Of a DNA stretch of 64,000 nucleotides, positions 16,848 to 26,477 are shown one piece after another; position 1 is the first letter of the stretch, and each line of letters begins with the position of its first letter. This DNA comes from an uncultured Rhodoferax sp. (GTDB lineage Bacteria; Pseudomonadota; Gammaproteobacteria; Burkholderiales; Burkholderiaceae_C). The stretch covers positions 62,001-126,000 of the forward strand of contig NZ_CAMIHB010000008.1 of the NCBI RefSeq assembly GCF_946221635.1, read 5' to 3'. The position numbers and the translations under genes were made by a program. The notes under the pieces were generated by a model. That model saw nothing but the letters and a program-made list of their open reading frames with translations, did no database searches and was not told the origin of the DNA.

Positions 16848-17600
16848 ATGGCAGTTACTATGCGCGAAATGCTGGAAGCCGGCGTTCACTTTGGACACCA
16901 AACCCGCTTCTGGAACCCCAAGATGGCCCCCTTCATTTTCGGCCATCGCAACAAGATCCACATCATCAACCTGGAAAAGTCCCTGCCGATGTTCCAGGAG
17001 GCCGCCAAGTTCGTGCGCCAACTCTCCGCCAAGCGCGGCACCATCCTGATGGTGGGTACCAAGCGCCAAGCCCGTGAAATTGTCTCCGCGGAAGCCCAGC
17101 GCGCTGGTGTTCCGTTTGTTGACCAGCGCTGGCTGGGTGGCATGCTGACCAACTTCAAGACGGTCAAGACCTCCATCAAGCGCCTCAAGGACATGAAGGT
17201 TCAGCAGGAAGCCGGTCTGGACAGCATGAGCAAGAAAGAGCAGCTGATGTTTGCCCGTGAACTGGAAAAGCTGGAAAAGGATATCGGCGGCATCCAGGAC
17301 ATGAATACCCTGCCCGACGCGATCTTTGTGATTGACGTGGGTTACCACAAGATTGCCGTGGCCGAAGCCCGCAAGCTCGGTATTCCCCTGATCGGCGTGG
17401 TCGACTCCAACCACTCTCCCGAAGGCATCGACTACGTGATCCCCGGTAACGACGATTCCTCCAAGGCCGTGACGCTGTACGCCCGTGGCATCGCTGATGC
17501 GATCCTGGAAGGCCGCGCCAACGCCGTGGACGATGTGGTCAAGGCAGTCTCTGCTGAAAGCGAAGACGAATTCGTCGAAGTGAGTGAAGCTTCCGCCTAA
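16848..17600 (+). CDS. rpsB: 30S ribosomal protein S2
   Basis: 250 aa starting MAVTMREMLEAGVHFGHQTR, the invariant S2 opening. GTKRQAREIVSAEAQRAGVPF, RWLGGMLTNFKT and the DAIFVIDVGYHKIAVAEA block are all conserved. The ATG is preceded by TTGGAG. It is the first gene of the rpsB-tsf-pyrH-frr cluster. A rho-independent hairpin follows and would set rpsB above tsf in output. Confidence 0.98.
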   Translation: MAVTMREMLEAGVHFGHQTRFWNPKMAPFIFGHRNKIHIINLEKSLPMFQEAAKFVRQLSAKRGTILMVGTKRQAREIVSAEAQRAGVPFVDQRWLGGMLTNFKTVKTSIKRLKDMKVQQEAGLDSMSKKEQLMFARELEKLEKDIGGIQDMNTLPDAIFVIDVGYHKIAVAEARKLGIPLIGVVDSNHSPEGIDYVIPGNDDSSKAVTLYARGIADAILEGRANAVDDVVKAVSAESEDEFVEVSEASA

Positions 17601-17618
17601 GGCAAGCCCGCACCCTTC

Positions 17619-17647
17619 AAAAGGGGGCTTTGTTGCCCCCTTTTTTT
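17619..17647 (+). terminator. Terminator/attenuator between rpsB and tsf
   Basis: AAAAGGGGGC pairs with GCCCCCTTTT around a TTTGTT loop and is followed by a T run. Because tsf has no obvious promoter of its own, this is probably a partial attenuator. Confidence 0.85.
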
Positions 17648-17684
17648 AGCTCTTACTTAAACTACTGAATTACGGAGAATCCAA

Positions 17685-18608
17685 ATGGCAGCAATTACAG
17701 CAAGCATGGTGGCAGAACTGCGCGGCAAGACCGACGCTCCCATGATGGAATGCAAAAAGGCCCTGACCGAAGCCGAAGGTGACATGGTCAAGGCTGAAGA
17801 AATCCTGCGTGTCAAGCTCGGCAGCAAGGCTGGCAAGGCCGCTGCCCGCGTGACCGCAGAAGGCGTGGTCGCCGTCGCTACCCACGGTGCCGCTGGCGCG
17901 TTGCTGGAAGTGAACTGCGAAACCGACTTCGTTACCAAGAACGACAGTTTCCTGGGTCTGGCCAACGCGGCCGCCGCCCTGATCGCTGAGCACAACCCCG
18001 CTGACGTGGCAGCCCTGGGCGCCTTGGCTTATACGCAAGATGGCTTCGGCCCCACGCTGGAAGACGTGCGCAAGGGGCTGATCGGCAAGATCGGCGAAAA
18101 CATGTCCTTCCGTCGCTTCAAGCGCTTTGATGGCGCCACCAAGCTGGCTTCTTACCTGCACGGCACGCGCATTGGTGTGGTGGTCGAGTTCGATGGCGAC
18201 GAAGTCGCTGCCAAGGATGTCGCCATGCACGTGGCAGCCATGAAGCCCGTCTCCCTGTCGGCTGACCAGGTGCCCGCCGAGTTGGTGGAGCGTGAGCGCT
18301 CTGTGGCTGCTGCCAAGGCGGCTGAAGACGCTGCCGTGGCAACTGCTGCTGGCAAGCCCGTGCAATCCGCTGAAATCGTTGCCAAACGTATCGAAGGCGG
18401 CGTGCAGAAGTTCCTCAAGGAAGTTTCGCTGTTCAACCAGCCCTTCGTGAAGAACGACAAGCAAACCGTGGAGCAAATGCTCAAGGCCGCCGGCACCACC
18501 GTCAAGGGCTTCACGCTCTACGTGGTGGGCGAAGGCATCGAGAAGAAGGTGGACGACTTCGCTGCTGAAGTGGCCGCCCAGGTCGCTGCTGCCAAGCAAG
18601 CAGCCTGA
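17685..18608 (+). CDS. tsf: Elongation factor Ts
   Basis: 307 aa nucleotide-exchange factor for EF-Tu. It starts MAAITASMVAELRGKTDAPMM with the UBA-like N-terminal domain and the TDAPMMECKKAL motif. The core domains carry NCETDFVTKNDSF, VVVEFDGDE, HVAAMKPVSL and EVSLFNQPFVKNDKQTV. CGGAGA lies a normal distance before the ATG. It follows rpsB and precedes pyrH, as in most proteobacteria. Confidence 0.98.
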   Translation: MAAITASMVAELRGKTDAPMMECKKALTEAEGDMVKAEEILRVKLGSKAGKAAARVTAEGVVAVATHGAAGALLEVNCETDFVTKNDSFLGLANAAAALIAEHNPADVAALGALAYTQDGFGPTLEDVRKGLIGKIGENMSFRRFKRFDGATKLASYLHGTRIGVVVEFDGDEVAAKDVAMHVAAMKPVSLSADQVPAELVERERSVAAAKAAEDAAVATAAGKPVQSAEIVAKRIEGGVQKFLKEVSLFNQPFVKNDKQTVEQMLKAAGTTVKGFTLYVVGEGIEKKVDDFAAEVAAQVAAAKQAA

Positions 18609-18653
18609 TCTCCAAACTGACCTGTTCCTATCACCACTTTCAAGGAGTTGCCC

Positions 18654-19376
18654 ATGAGCCAAGACCGCCCCGCCTACAAACGCATTTTGCTGAAGTTGTC
18701 GGGTGAGGCGCTCATGGGGGACGACCAGTTCGGCATCAACCGGGACACCATCGTGCGCATGGTCGACGAAGTGGCCGAAGTGACCCGCCTGGGCGTGGAG
18801 GTGGCGGTGGTGATAGGTGGCGGTAACATTTTCCGCGGCGTGGCCGGTGGTTCTGTGGGTATGGACCGTGCTACGGCCGACTACATGGGCATGCTGGCCA
18901 CCGTGATGAACGCCCTGGCACTGGGTGACACCATGAATAAGGCGGGCCTGACGGCGCGCGTGATGTCAGCCATTGGCATCGAGCAGGTGGTGGAGCCCTA
19001 TGTGCGTCCCAAGGCCTTGCAGTACCTCGAAGAGGGCAAGGTCGTAATCTTTGCCGCAGGTACTGGCAACCCCTTTTTTACAACGGACACCGCCGCTGCC
19101 CTGCGTGGTGCCGAAATCGGGGCAGAGATTGTGCTCAAGGCGACCAAGGTCGATGGCGTGTACAGCGCCGATCCCAAGAAGGATCCCGCTGCCACTCGTT
19201 ACTCGCAGCTGACCTTTGACGCTGCCATGTCGCAGAACCTCGGCATCATGGATGCCGCCGCGTTTGCCCTGTGCCGTGACCAGAAGCTGCCGATCAAGGT
19301 ATTCTCCATTTTCAAACACGGCGCGTTGAAGCGTGTGGTTCTGGGTGAGGATGAAGGCACGTTGGTGCATGTCTGA
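18654..19376 (+). CDS. pyrH: UMP kinase
   Basis: Converts UMP to UDP with ATP. The 240-aa protein has the amino-acid-kinase fold with KRILLKLSGEALMG, VIGGGNIFRG, GTGNPFFTTDTAAALR and KATKVDGVYSADPKKD. ATG at 18654 was chosen over the TTG at 18648 because AAGGAG sits directly before that TTG, at good spacing for the ATG. Confidence 0.97.
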   Translation: MSQDRPAYKRILLKLSGEALMGDDQFGINRDTIVRMVDEVAEVTRLGVEVAVVIGGGNIFRGVAGGSVGMDRATADYMGMLATVMNALALGDTMNKAGLTARVMSAIGIEQVVEPYVRPKALQYLEEGKVVIFAAGTGNPFFTTDTAAALRGAEIGAEIVLKATKVDGVYSADPKKDPAATRYSQLTFDAAMSQNLGIMDAAAFALCRDQKLPIKVFSIFKHGALKRVVLGEDEGTLVHV

Positions 19377-19407
19377 GCCCGCAGGCTGTTAAGCAAAGGA
19401 AGACACC

Positions 19408-19968
19408 ATGTCGATTGCAGACATCAAAAAGAACCTTGAAAACAAGATGGACCAGTCCATCGCGGCCCTCAAGAACAATCTGACCAAAATTCGCACCGGC
19501 CGCGCCAACCCCGCGTTGCTCGACACCGTGCAGGTGGATTACTACGGGTCCCTGGTGCCACTGAGCCAAGTGGCCAACTTGTCGCTGATCGACGCACGCA
19601 CCATCAGCGTGCAGCCTTGGGAGAAGAATATGGCGCCCAAGATCGAAAAAGCCATCCGCGACAGCGATCTTGGCCTGAACCCCTCCAGCATCGGTGAATT
19701 GATCCGTGTGCCCATGCCCGCCATGACCGAAGAACGTCGCCGTGAGCTGACCAAGGTCGTGCGCTCCGAAGGCGAGGGCGCCAAGGTGGCGGTGCGCAAT
19801 CTGCGCCGCGATGCGAACGAAGCCGTAAAGAAGCTGGTCAAGGACAAACTGGCTTCCGAGGATGACCAGAAGCGCTGCGAAGCCGACGTGCAAAAGCTCA
19901 CCGACAAGCACATTGCTGAGGTCGACAAGCTGGTGGCAGGTAAAGAACAGGACATCATGGCCGTTTGA
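19408..19968 (+). CDS. frr: Ribosome recycling factor
   Basis: 186 aa, the usual 185-residue size. It has the conserved RTGRANPALLDTVQVDYYG and the long helical bundle with MTEERRRELTKVVRSEGE and AVRNLRRDAN. With EF-G it splits the post-termination ribosome. AAAGGAAG precedes the start. Its TGA overlaps the possible TTG of the next gene. Confidence 0.98.
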   Translation: MSIADIKKNLENKMDQSIAALKNNLTKIRTGRANPALLDTVQVDYYGSLVPLSQVANLSLIDARTISVQPWEKNMAPKIEKAIRDSDLGLNPSSIGELIRVPMPAMTEERRRELTKVVRSEGEGAKVAVRNLRRDANEAVKKLVKDKLASEDDQKRCEADVQKLTDKHIAEVDKLVAGKEQDIMAV

Positions 19969-19982
19969 CGGCCGAGTCTGTG

Positions 19983-20708
19983 ATGGCATTTCCCGAGGCC
20001 GGGCCACACCATATGGCCATTGTCATGGATGGCAATGGGCGCTGGGCCTCCAAGCGTTTCCTGCCCCGCCTTGCCGGCCATAAACAGGGCGTGGACGCAC
20101 TCAAGCGCATCGTGCGCGCCTGTGCGCAGCGCCGTATCGCCGTGCTCACGGTGTTTGCTTTTTCTTCCGAAAACTGGAACCGCCCGCAGGAAGAGGTCTC
20201 TGGCCTCATGGATCTGCTGGCGGGCGCGCTGGCGCGTGAGGTCTCTCAGCTCAAGAGCGATGGCGTCTGTCTGCGCTTTGTGGGAGACCGCTCTACGCTG
20301 TCGGAGCGCGTGCGTGAAGGGCTGGCGCGGGCCGAGCAGGATACGGCGGGCAATCAGTTGCTCACGCTCAATGTCTGCTTCAATTACGGTGGGCGCTGGG
20401 ATATTGCCCAGGCTGCTGCCCAGCTGGCCAAGCGCGGTGAACCTGTCACGGAAGAGGCCCTTTCGCGTGCCATGGCGCTGGCCCATGTGCCCGACCCCGA
20501 CCTCTTGATACGCACTGGCGGTGAGTTCCGCATCAGCAACTTCCTGCTCTGGCAGTCGGCCTATACCGAGCTGTATTTCAGCCCGGCCTTGTGGCCCGAC
20601 TTCGATGAGGCGGCGCTGGACCAGGCACTGGTCGAATACCGGGCGCGCGAGCGCCGCTTTGGCAAGACATCGGCCCAGGTCGCCCCCCTGGGCACGACCC
20701 TCACTTGA
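19983..20708 (+). CDS. uppS: Undecaprenyl diphosphate synthase
   Basis: cis-Prenyltransferase that makes the C55 lipid carrier for peptidoglycan and O-antigen. The 241-aa protein has MAIVMDGNGRWA with catalytic Asp16, the FAFSSENWNRP motif, and near the end IRTGGEFRISNFLLWQSAYTE-type residues. Starts at TTG 19965, GTG 19980 and ATG 19983 are possible; the ATG was preferred. It is followed after 12 bases by cdsA. Confidence 0.95.
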   Translation: MAFPEAGPHHMAIVMDGNGRWASKRFLPRLAGHKQGVDALKRIVRACAQRRIAVLTVFAFSSENWNRPQEEVSGLMDLLAGALAREVSQLKSDGVCLRFVGDRSTLSERVREGLARAEQDTAGNQLLTLNVCFNYGGRWDIAQAAAQLAKRGEPVTEEALSRAMALAHVPDPDLLIRTGGEFRISNFLLWQSAYTELYFSPALWPDFDEAALDQALVEYRARERRFGKTSAQVAPLGTTLT

Positions 20709-20720
20709 AAAGGATTGCCC

Positions 20721-21566
20721 ATGCTGTGGCAAAGAGTTGTGACTGCGGTGCTGCTGTTGGCCGTGCTGCTGCCTGCGGTCTTTTATCCCGCACCGTGGAT
20801 CTTTGCCTGTGTGGCAGTCGTGTTGATTGCGGCCGGTGGCTGGGAATGGGCGCGACTTAACCAGATTGGCAACGCCGGGGCTTGGGGTACCGGCGCCGCT
20901 TGCGCGCTGTTTTGCCTGTTGTCACTGGCGGGCTGGACCTCGTTGCTGCAAGGGGCGGGGCTATGGCCGCTCGTGACCGCCATATGGGTGCTGGGTGGGG
21001 GCTGGATGCTGCTGCGCGGTGTAGGACGTTGGGCGCAGGTGCCCCAGATGCTTCGCTGGGTGCTGGGTGTGGCGTGCCTGTGTGCGGCTTGGCTGGCCGT
21101 GACGCAGGCGCGGGTGATCGGCATCAACTTTCTTTTCTCCGTGCTGGTGCTAGTTTGGGCGGCCGATATCGGCGCCTACTTTGCCGGTCGTGGATTGGGT
21201 GGCAAGTTCTTTGCACGCAAGCTGGCCCCCTCCATCAGCCCGGGCAAGACCTGGGAGGGGGTGCTCGGTGGTTTGGTGGCAGTTGTTGCGGTGGGTTGTC
21301 TGTGGATACAGGCCGATCGGCATTGGGTGCTGGACAGCGTGAGCCTCTATAGCCGTTTGTGGCAACAGGGCGTTTGGTTCGCGCTGTTGGCCCTGCTATG
21401 GCTGACCGCATGGAGTGTGGTGGGTGATCTGCTGGAGTCGCTCATCAAGCGCAGTGCGGGCGTGAAGGACAGCAGCGGCCTATTGCCCGGCCATGGGGGG
21501 GTGCTGGACCGTCTGGATGCCTTGTTGCCCGTTCTGCCCATGGCCATGATGTTGCAATCTCTATGA
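20721..21566 (+). CDS. cdsA: Phosphatidate cytidylyltransferase
   Basis: Makes CDP-diacylglycerol from phosphatidic acid and CTP. The 281-aa membrane protein has about eight hydrophobic segments and the C-terminal CdsA signature (SVVGDLLESLIKRSAGVKDS...LPGHGGVLDRLDALL). AAAGGA precedes the ATG at 20721. The TGA overlaps the dxr ATG. Confidence 0.95.
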   Translation: MLWQRVVTAVLLLAVLLPAVFYPAPWIFACVAVVLIAAGGWEWARLNQIGNAGAWGTGAACALFCLLSLAGWTSLLQGAGLWPLVTAIWVLGGGWMLLRGVGRWAQVPQMLRWVLGVACLCAAWLAVTQARVIGINFLFSVLVLVWAADIGAYFAGRGLGGKFFARKLAPSISPGKTWEGVLGGLVAVVAVGCLWIQADRHWVLDSVSLYSRLWQQGVWFALLALLWLTAWSVVGDLLESLIKRSAGVKDSSGLLPGHGGVLDRLDALLPVLPMAMMLQSL

Positions 21567-22762
21567 GCCGATCGTCTCGTCGCGTGGTGGTATTGGGATC
21601 CACCGGATCTATCGGGGTCAACACCCTGGATGTGATGGCACGCCATCCGCAGCAATTTGAAGCCTTTGCACTCACCGCATCCACCAATGTGAAAGTCATG
21701 CTGGAGCAGTGCATCCGCCACCGGCCGCAGTTTGCGGTCATGGTGAACCCCGTGCAGGCCCGCGAACTTAAAGCGGGTTTGGCGGCAGCTCAGGTGGTCA
21801 CACAAGTGCTCGACGGTCCGGCCGCGCTGGAGTGGGTCTCCGAACATCCCGATGCCGACACCGTGATGGCTGCGATTGTGGGGGCGGCTGGCCTGCCTGC
21901 CTGCATGGCGGCTGCCCGCGCAGGCAAGAGATTGCTGCTGGCGAACAAGGAAGCTCTGGTGGTCGGTGGGCAACTGTTCTTGGATGCGGTGCAGGCGGGT
22001 GGCGCCACGCTCTTGCCCATTGATAGCGAGCACTCGGCGATTTTCCAGTCCCTGCCCGACGACCGCACGCTCTGGGCCAGTACGGTAGACAAAATCATCC
22101 TTACGGCTTCGGGCGGCCCGTTCCGCACACGTGCGCCCGAGTCGCTGGCAGAGGTCACGCCTGAGCAGGCTTGCGCCCATCCCAACTGGGTCATGGGGCG
22201 CAAGATTTCTGTGGACTCGGCCACCATGATGAACAAGGCGCTGGAAGTCATTGAAGCGCGCTATCTGTTTGGTGTGGCTCCGGAGCGTATCGAGGTGGTG
22301 ATTCACCCGCAGAGCGTGATCCACTCCATGGTGCAATTTGTCGACCACTCGGTCGTGGCCCAGCTCGGCACACCCGATATGCGAGGCCCTATCGCCTACG
22401 GACTGTCCTGGCCGCAGCGCGTGGTCTCCGGCTCGGCTGCACTTGATTTCTCCACGCTGGCTGGCCTGAGCTTCGAGGCGGTGCATGCCAACGGTCACCC
22501 CGAGCGCTTCCCGGGCCTGCAATTGGCCTGGGACGCCATGGCGGGCCCGCAGGGCACTACGGCCGTGCTCAACGCGGCCAACGAGGTGGCGGTGGCGGCC
22601 TTCCTGGAGCGCCAGATTCGCTTTGATCACATTCACAGAGTCAACGCGCAGACGCTGGAGACCTGCCGCTTCGCCGTGCCTGCGTCGATTGGCGATCTGC
22701 TGGAGATTGACCACATGGCCCGGGAACTTGCCCGGCAGCAGGTGCATCAACTGGCACATTGA
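21563..22762 (+). CDS. dxr: 1-Deoxy-D-xylulose 5-phosphate reductoisomerase
   Basis: Second step of the MEP isoprenoid pathway, producing the precursors used by uppS. The 399-aa protein has the NADPH-binding VVVLGSTGSIGVNTLDV, the substrate region LPIDSEHSAIFQ and ASGGPFR, and the metal site MGRKISVDSATMMNKALEVIEA. ATG overlaps the cdsA stop (ATGA), indicating coupling. Confidence 0.97.
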   Translation: MSRSSRRVVVLGSTGSIGVNTLDVMARHPQQFEAFALTASTNVKVMLEQCIRHRPQFAVMVNPVQARELKAGLAAAQVVTQVLDGPAALEWVSEHPDADTVMAAIVGAAGLPACMAAARAGKRLLLANKEALVVGGQLFLDAVQAGGATLLPIDSEHSAIFQSLPDDRTLWASTVDKIILTASGGPFRTRAPESLAEVTPEQACAHPNWVMGRKISVDSATMMNKALEVIEARYLFGVAPERIEVVIHPQSVIHSMVQFVDHSVVAQLGTPDMRGPIAYGLSWPQRVVSGSAALDFSTLAGLSFEAVHANGHPERFPGLQLAWDAMAGPQGTTAVLNAANEVAVAAFLERQIRFDHIHRVNAQTLETCRFAVPASIGDLLEIDHMARELARQQVHQLAH

Positions 22763-22776
22763 GCCCAGAGGACGCC

Positions 22777-24132
22777 ATGCTGACCATTGCCGCCTTTCTT
22801 TTTGCAATTGCCATTCTGATTGCGGTGCACGAGTGGGGCCACTACCGGGTGGCCGTGGCCTGTGGCGTCAAGGTGCTGCGTTTTTCCATCGGCTTTGGCC
22901 CACGCCTGTGGGGCTGGACCTCGCCGCGCAGCGGCACCGAGTTCGTGCTCTGCGCCTTGCCGCTGGGCGGCTACGTGAAGATGCTGGATGAGCGCGAAGG
23001 CGTGGTGGCGCCTCAGGAGCGGCATCGCGCCTTCAACACCCAGCGCGTGCGCGTGCGCGCCGCCATCGTGGCAGCGGGCCCGCTGGCCAATGTGATGCTG
23101 GCCATCGTTTTCTACAGTGTGGTCCATTGGACGGGCTCCACCCAGCTGGAAGCCAAGTTGTCGCAGCCCCTGGCGGGTTCTGTGGCCGCGCGGGCCGGCT
23201 TTGTGGGTGGAGAGCGCGTGCTGTCGGCTGGCTTTGCGGAGGATGCGCTGGTGCCAGTGCGTTCGTATGAAGATTTCCGCTGGTGGCTGATGCAGGCCGC
23301 ATTGGCCCAGGGCACACTGTGGCTGGAGTTCGAGCGATCCGGCTCCGTCAGTCGCGAAGCGCTGAACCTCAGCGCGCTGGATGCCAGTAGTGCCGACGCT
23401 CGCCTATTCCGATCCATTGGTTGGCAGGCGCCATATGCCCCGCCTCGGATTGGGGAACTTACGCCAGGAGCTCCAGCCGACGTCGCGGGATTGCAAGCCG
23501 GAGACTTGGTGCTGCGGGTGAATGGTGCGCGTGTGGTTGATGCCGCCCAACTGCGCGAACAGATCCGCATCTCGGGTCAACAGAGCCCCGTTCCTTCCCA
23601 GCAATGGGAGTTGCAACGCCAGGGGCAGACCGTGCGGTTGACAGTCACGCCGCGCCAGGAGGCAGCGGGTGGGCAAACTATCGGGCGCATTGGTGCGGTG
23701 GTGGGGGAGGCTCCTGCGACTGTGGTGGTGCGGTACGGCCTCTGGGAAGGGCTGAACAAGGCCTTGGACCGCACCTGGGAAGTATCAGCTCTATCGCTCA
23801 AGATGATGGGCAAGATGCTGGTGGGTGAAGCCTCCCTCAAAAACCTCAGCGGCCCTTTGACGATTGCGGACTATGCGGGCAAATCAGCCGCCGTGGGGTG
23901 GTCCTCCTATCTTGTCTTTCTGGCGCTGATCAGCATCAGCCTGGGGGTGCTGAACTTGCTCCCGCTACCGGTCCTCGATGGGGGGCACCTGATGTATTAT
24001 CTTTGGGAGTCGTTGACGGGTCGACCGGTGTCTGAGGCTTGGATGGGGTACCTCCAGCATGCTGGCGTCGGTCTGCTCATGGCAATGATGTCCATTGCGG
24101 TATTCAACGATGTGGCTCAACTCCTGGGTTGA
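22777..24132 (+). CDS. rseP: Site-2 protease RseP (membrane zinc metalloprotease)
   Basis: Cleaves membrane-embedded substrates such as anti-sigma factor RseA and remnant signal peptides. The 451-aa protein has HEWGH at 18-22 in the first transmembrane helix. Periplasmic PDZ domains lie in the middle (GELTPGAPADVAGLQAGDLVL in the second). The second metal motif is NLLPLPVLDGGHL near the C-terminus. AGAGGA precedes the ATG at 22777. It lies between dxr and bamA, the standard order. Confidence 0.96.
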   Translation: MLTIAAFLFAIAILIAVHEWGHYRVAVACGVKVLRFSIGFGPRLWGWTSPRSGTEFVLCALPLGGYVKMLDEREGVVAPQERHRAFNTQRVRVRAAIVAAGPLANVMLAIVFYSVVHWTGSTQLEAKLSQPLAGSVAARAGFVGGERVLSAGFAEDALVPVRSYEDFRWWLMQAALAQGTLWLEFERSGSVSREALNLSALDASSADARLFRSIGWQAPYAPPRIGELTPGAPADVAGLQAGDLVLRVNGARVVDAAQLREQIRISGQQSPVPSQQWELQRQGQTVRLTVTPRQEAAGGQTIGRIGAVVGEAPATVVVRYGLWEGLNKALDRTWEVSALSLKMMGKMLVGEASLKNLSGPLTIADYAGKSAAVGWSSYLVFLALISISLGVLNLLPLPVLDGGHLMYYLWESLTGRPVSEAWMGYLQHAGVGLLMAMMSIAVFNDVAQLLG

Positions 24133-24179
24133 GCGCGAGTCTGCAGACCGCGCGGTCCACACTATTACAACTGGCAACT

Positions 24180-26477
24180 ATGCATTTCAAACGATCTTCT
24201 CTGCGTGCGCTGGCATGTTCGTTGGCAGTCGGGCTTGTCGCCCAAGCGGCCATGGCACTGGAGCCTTTTTCGGTGAAGGACATTCGGGTAGAGGGGCTGC
24301 AGCGGGTAGAAGCCGGAACCATCTTTGCTTCCTTGCCGGTGCGTGTAGGCGATACCTATACCGATGACAAGGCGGCTGCCTCGATTCGCGCCTTGTTCGG
24401 TCTGGGACTGTTCAAGGATGTGCGCATCGAAGTCAACGGTGGCGTGTTGGTCGTGATTGTGGAAGAGCGCCCGACGATTGCGGATGTGGATTTCACTGGT
24501 ACGCGGGAATTTGACAAGGACGTACTCAAAAAAGCCTTGCGGGAAACCGGTTTGACCGAGGGGCGTCCGTTTGACAAGGCGCTGGTGGACCGCGCGGAAC
24601 AGGAACTCAAGCGCCAGTACATCAACAAGAGCATGTACGCCACGGAGGTGGTGACGACGGTGACCCCTATCGAGAGAAACCGGGTGAATTTGAGCTTTGC
24701 CGTGGTTGAAGGGGAAACGGCCAAGATCAGTGACATCAAGATCGTTGGGGCCAAGGCCTTCTCCCAAAGCACCCTGCGGGACCTTTTTGATTCCGATACC
24801 GGTAATTGGCTGAGCTGGTACACCAAGTCCAACCGTTATTCCCGCACCAAGCTTAACGCGGACATTGAGACCATGCGGTCTTACTATCTGTCCCGTGGCT
24901 ACCTCGAATTCAAGGTGGATTCGACCCAGGTCGCCATTTCTCCAAACAAGCAGGACATCGACATCACCATCAACGTGACCGAAGGGGAACGCTTTGTGGT
25001 GTCAGGCATCAAGCTGGCAGGCAACTACCTCGGCAAGGATGACGAGTTCCAATCCCTCGTTGCCATCAAGGCCGGTGAGGCTTACAACGCCAATGAGGTG
25101 ACCCAGACGACAAAGGCGTTCAACGACTACTTTGCCAACTTCGGCTACGCCTTTGCACGTACCGAAGCCCGCACGGACATTGATCGCGCAACCAACCGCG
25201 TCGCGATTACCTTGGTTGCGGAGCCTTCGCGCCGTGTGTATGTCCGACGCATCAATGTGGCGGGCAACGACCGGACCCGGGATGAAGTTATTCGCCGCGA
25301 ATTCCGCCAACTGGAGGCAGCCTGGTATGACGGGGACAAGATTCGCCTGTCGCGCAACCGGGTGGACCGCCTTGGCTATTTCACCGAGGTGGGGATTGAA
25401 ACCCAGGAGGTGTCGGGTGCGCCTGACCAAGTAGATCTGACCGTCAATGTGACGGAAAAACCGACGGGAAGCATCAGTCTGGGTGCTGGGCTCTCTAGTG
25501 CGGACGGGCTGGGCCTGTCCTTTGGCTTCAAGCAGGAAAACGCCTTTGGGTCCGGCAATTCTTTGGGGGTTGAGGTCAATACCAGCAAGACCAACCGAAC
25601 AATTGTGTTCAGTACGACCAACCCGTATTTTACGGAAGATGGTGTGTCCCGTACGGTTGATCTTTATCAACGTACGTCACGCCCCTATGACGACGTGAAT
25701 ACCTACGCTATCGAAAGCACCGGTGCGTCGCTGCGTTTTGGCATCCCGTTCACCGACTCCGATACGGTGTATCTGGGGGTGGGCGTAGACCGTACGCGCA
25801 TTGTTCCTGGAACCTTGTTGCCTGCCGTTTACCAGGATTTTGCCAATGAGTTCGGTTACAGCGCGAACGCTGTACCGCTGACGCTGGGTTGGTCCCGCGA
25901 TACCCGCGACAGCGCCTTGGTACCCAGTACCGGTAAGGTGATGCGAACGAGTGCGGAATGGAGCGTGGGAGGAGACCTGCGCTATGCACGCGGCACGGCG
26001 CAGTACCAACAGTTCTTCCCCTTGAGCCGCAAGGTCACTGCTGCATTCAACTCGGAACTGGCCCTGGGGGCGGCAACGGGGAGCAGTACTTACCCGGTTT
26101 TCAAGAATTACTACGCAGGTGGCCTGGGCTCCGTGCGCGGGTTTGAACAGGGCAGTCTGACGACTGCAGCCCAGCGCGCCGGCTCTCTGACGGCCACCGG
26201 TGGTACCAAGCGTTTCACGGTAAGTGGCGAAGTGCTGACGCCCTTGCCTGGTGGTGGCAACGATCGCACACTGCGCGTGTTCGGCTTTGCCGATGCGGGT
26301 GGCATCTATGGCGCCAACGAGTCTATCCAGTTGGGTGATATGCGCTCGTCGTTTGGTGTGGGTATCAGCTGGATCTCTCCGGTTGGCCCCTTGCGTCTTG
26401 CATTTGCCCGTCCCATCACCAAGTTTGATGGCGATAAAATCCAAAGTCTTCAATTCCAGATTGGAACCACTTTCTAA
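24180..26477 (+). CDS. bamA: Outer membrane protein assembly factor BamA
   Basis: Central beta-barrel of the BAM machine. The 765-aa protein has a signal peptide ending near AQAAMA, five POTRA domains (from FSVKDIRVEGLQRVEAGTIF to about residue 420) and a 16-strand Omp85 barrel with a terminal FQIGTTF (final Phe). The barrel motif GLGSVRGFEQGSL corresponds to the conserved VRGF of loop 6. ATG at 24180 was chosen by the signal peptide; the longer frame overlaps rseP. The stop TAA overlaps the skp ATG. Confidence 0.97.
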   Translation: MHFKRSSLRALACSLAVGLVAQAAMALEPFSVKDIRVEGLQRVEAGTIFASLPVRVGDTYTDDKAAASIRALFGLGLFKDVRIEVNGGVLVVIVEERPTIADVDFTGTREFDKDVLKKALRETGLTEGRPFDKALVDRAEQELKRQYINKSMYATEVVTTVTPIERNRVNLSFAVVEGETAKISDIKIVGAKAFSQSTLRDLFDSDTGNWLSWYTKSNRYSRTKLNADIETMRSYYLSRGYLEFKVDSTQVAISPNKQDIDITINVTEGERFVVSGIKLAGNYLGKDDEFQSLVAIKAGEAYNANEVTQTTKAFNDYFANFGYAFARTEARTDIDRATNRVAITLVAEPSRRVYVRRINVAGNDRTRDEVIRREFRQLEAAWYDGDKIRLSRNRVDRLGYFTEVGIETQEVSGAPDQVDLTVNVTEKPTGSISLGAGLSSADGLGLSFGFKQENAFGSGNSLGVEVNTSKTNRTIVFSTTNPYFTEDGVSRTVDLYQRTSRPYDDVNTYAIESTGASLRFGIPFTDSDTVYLGVGVDRTRIVPGTLLPAVYQDFANEFGYSANAVPLTLGWSRDTRDSALVPSTGKVMRTSAEWSVGGDLRYARGTAQYQQFFPLSRKVTAAFNSELALGAATGSSTYPVFKNYYAGGLGSVRGFEQGSLTTAAQRAGSLTATGGTKRFTVSGEVLTPLPGGGNDRTLRVFGFADAGGIYGANESIQLGDMRSSFGVGISWISPVGPLRLAFARPITKFDGDKIQSLQFQIGTTF

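Noticed and set aside
21347..22807. Long minus-strand frame opposite dxr and cdsA
   Set aside because: The plus-strand genes are certain; the antisense product has no domain and no ribosome-binding site.
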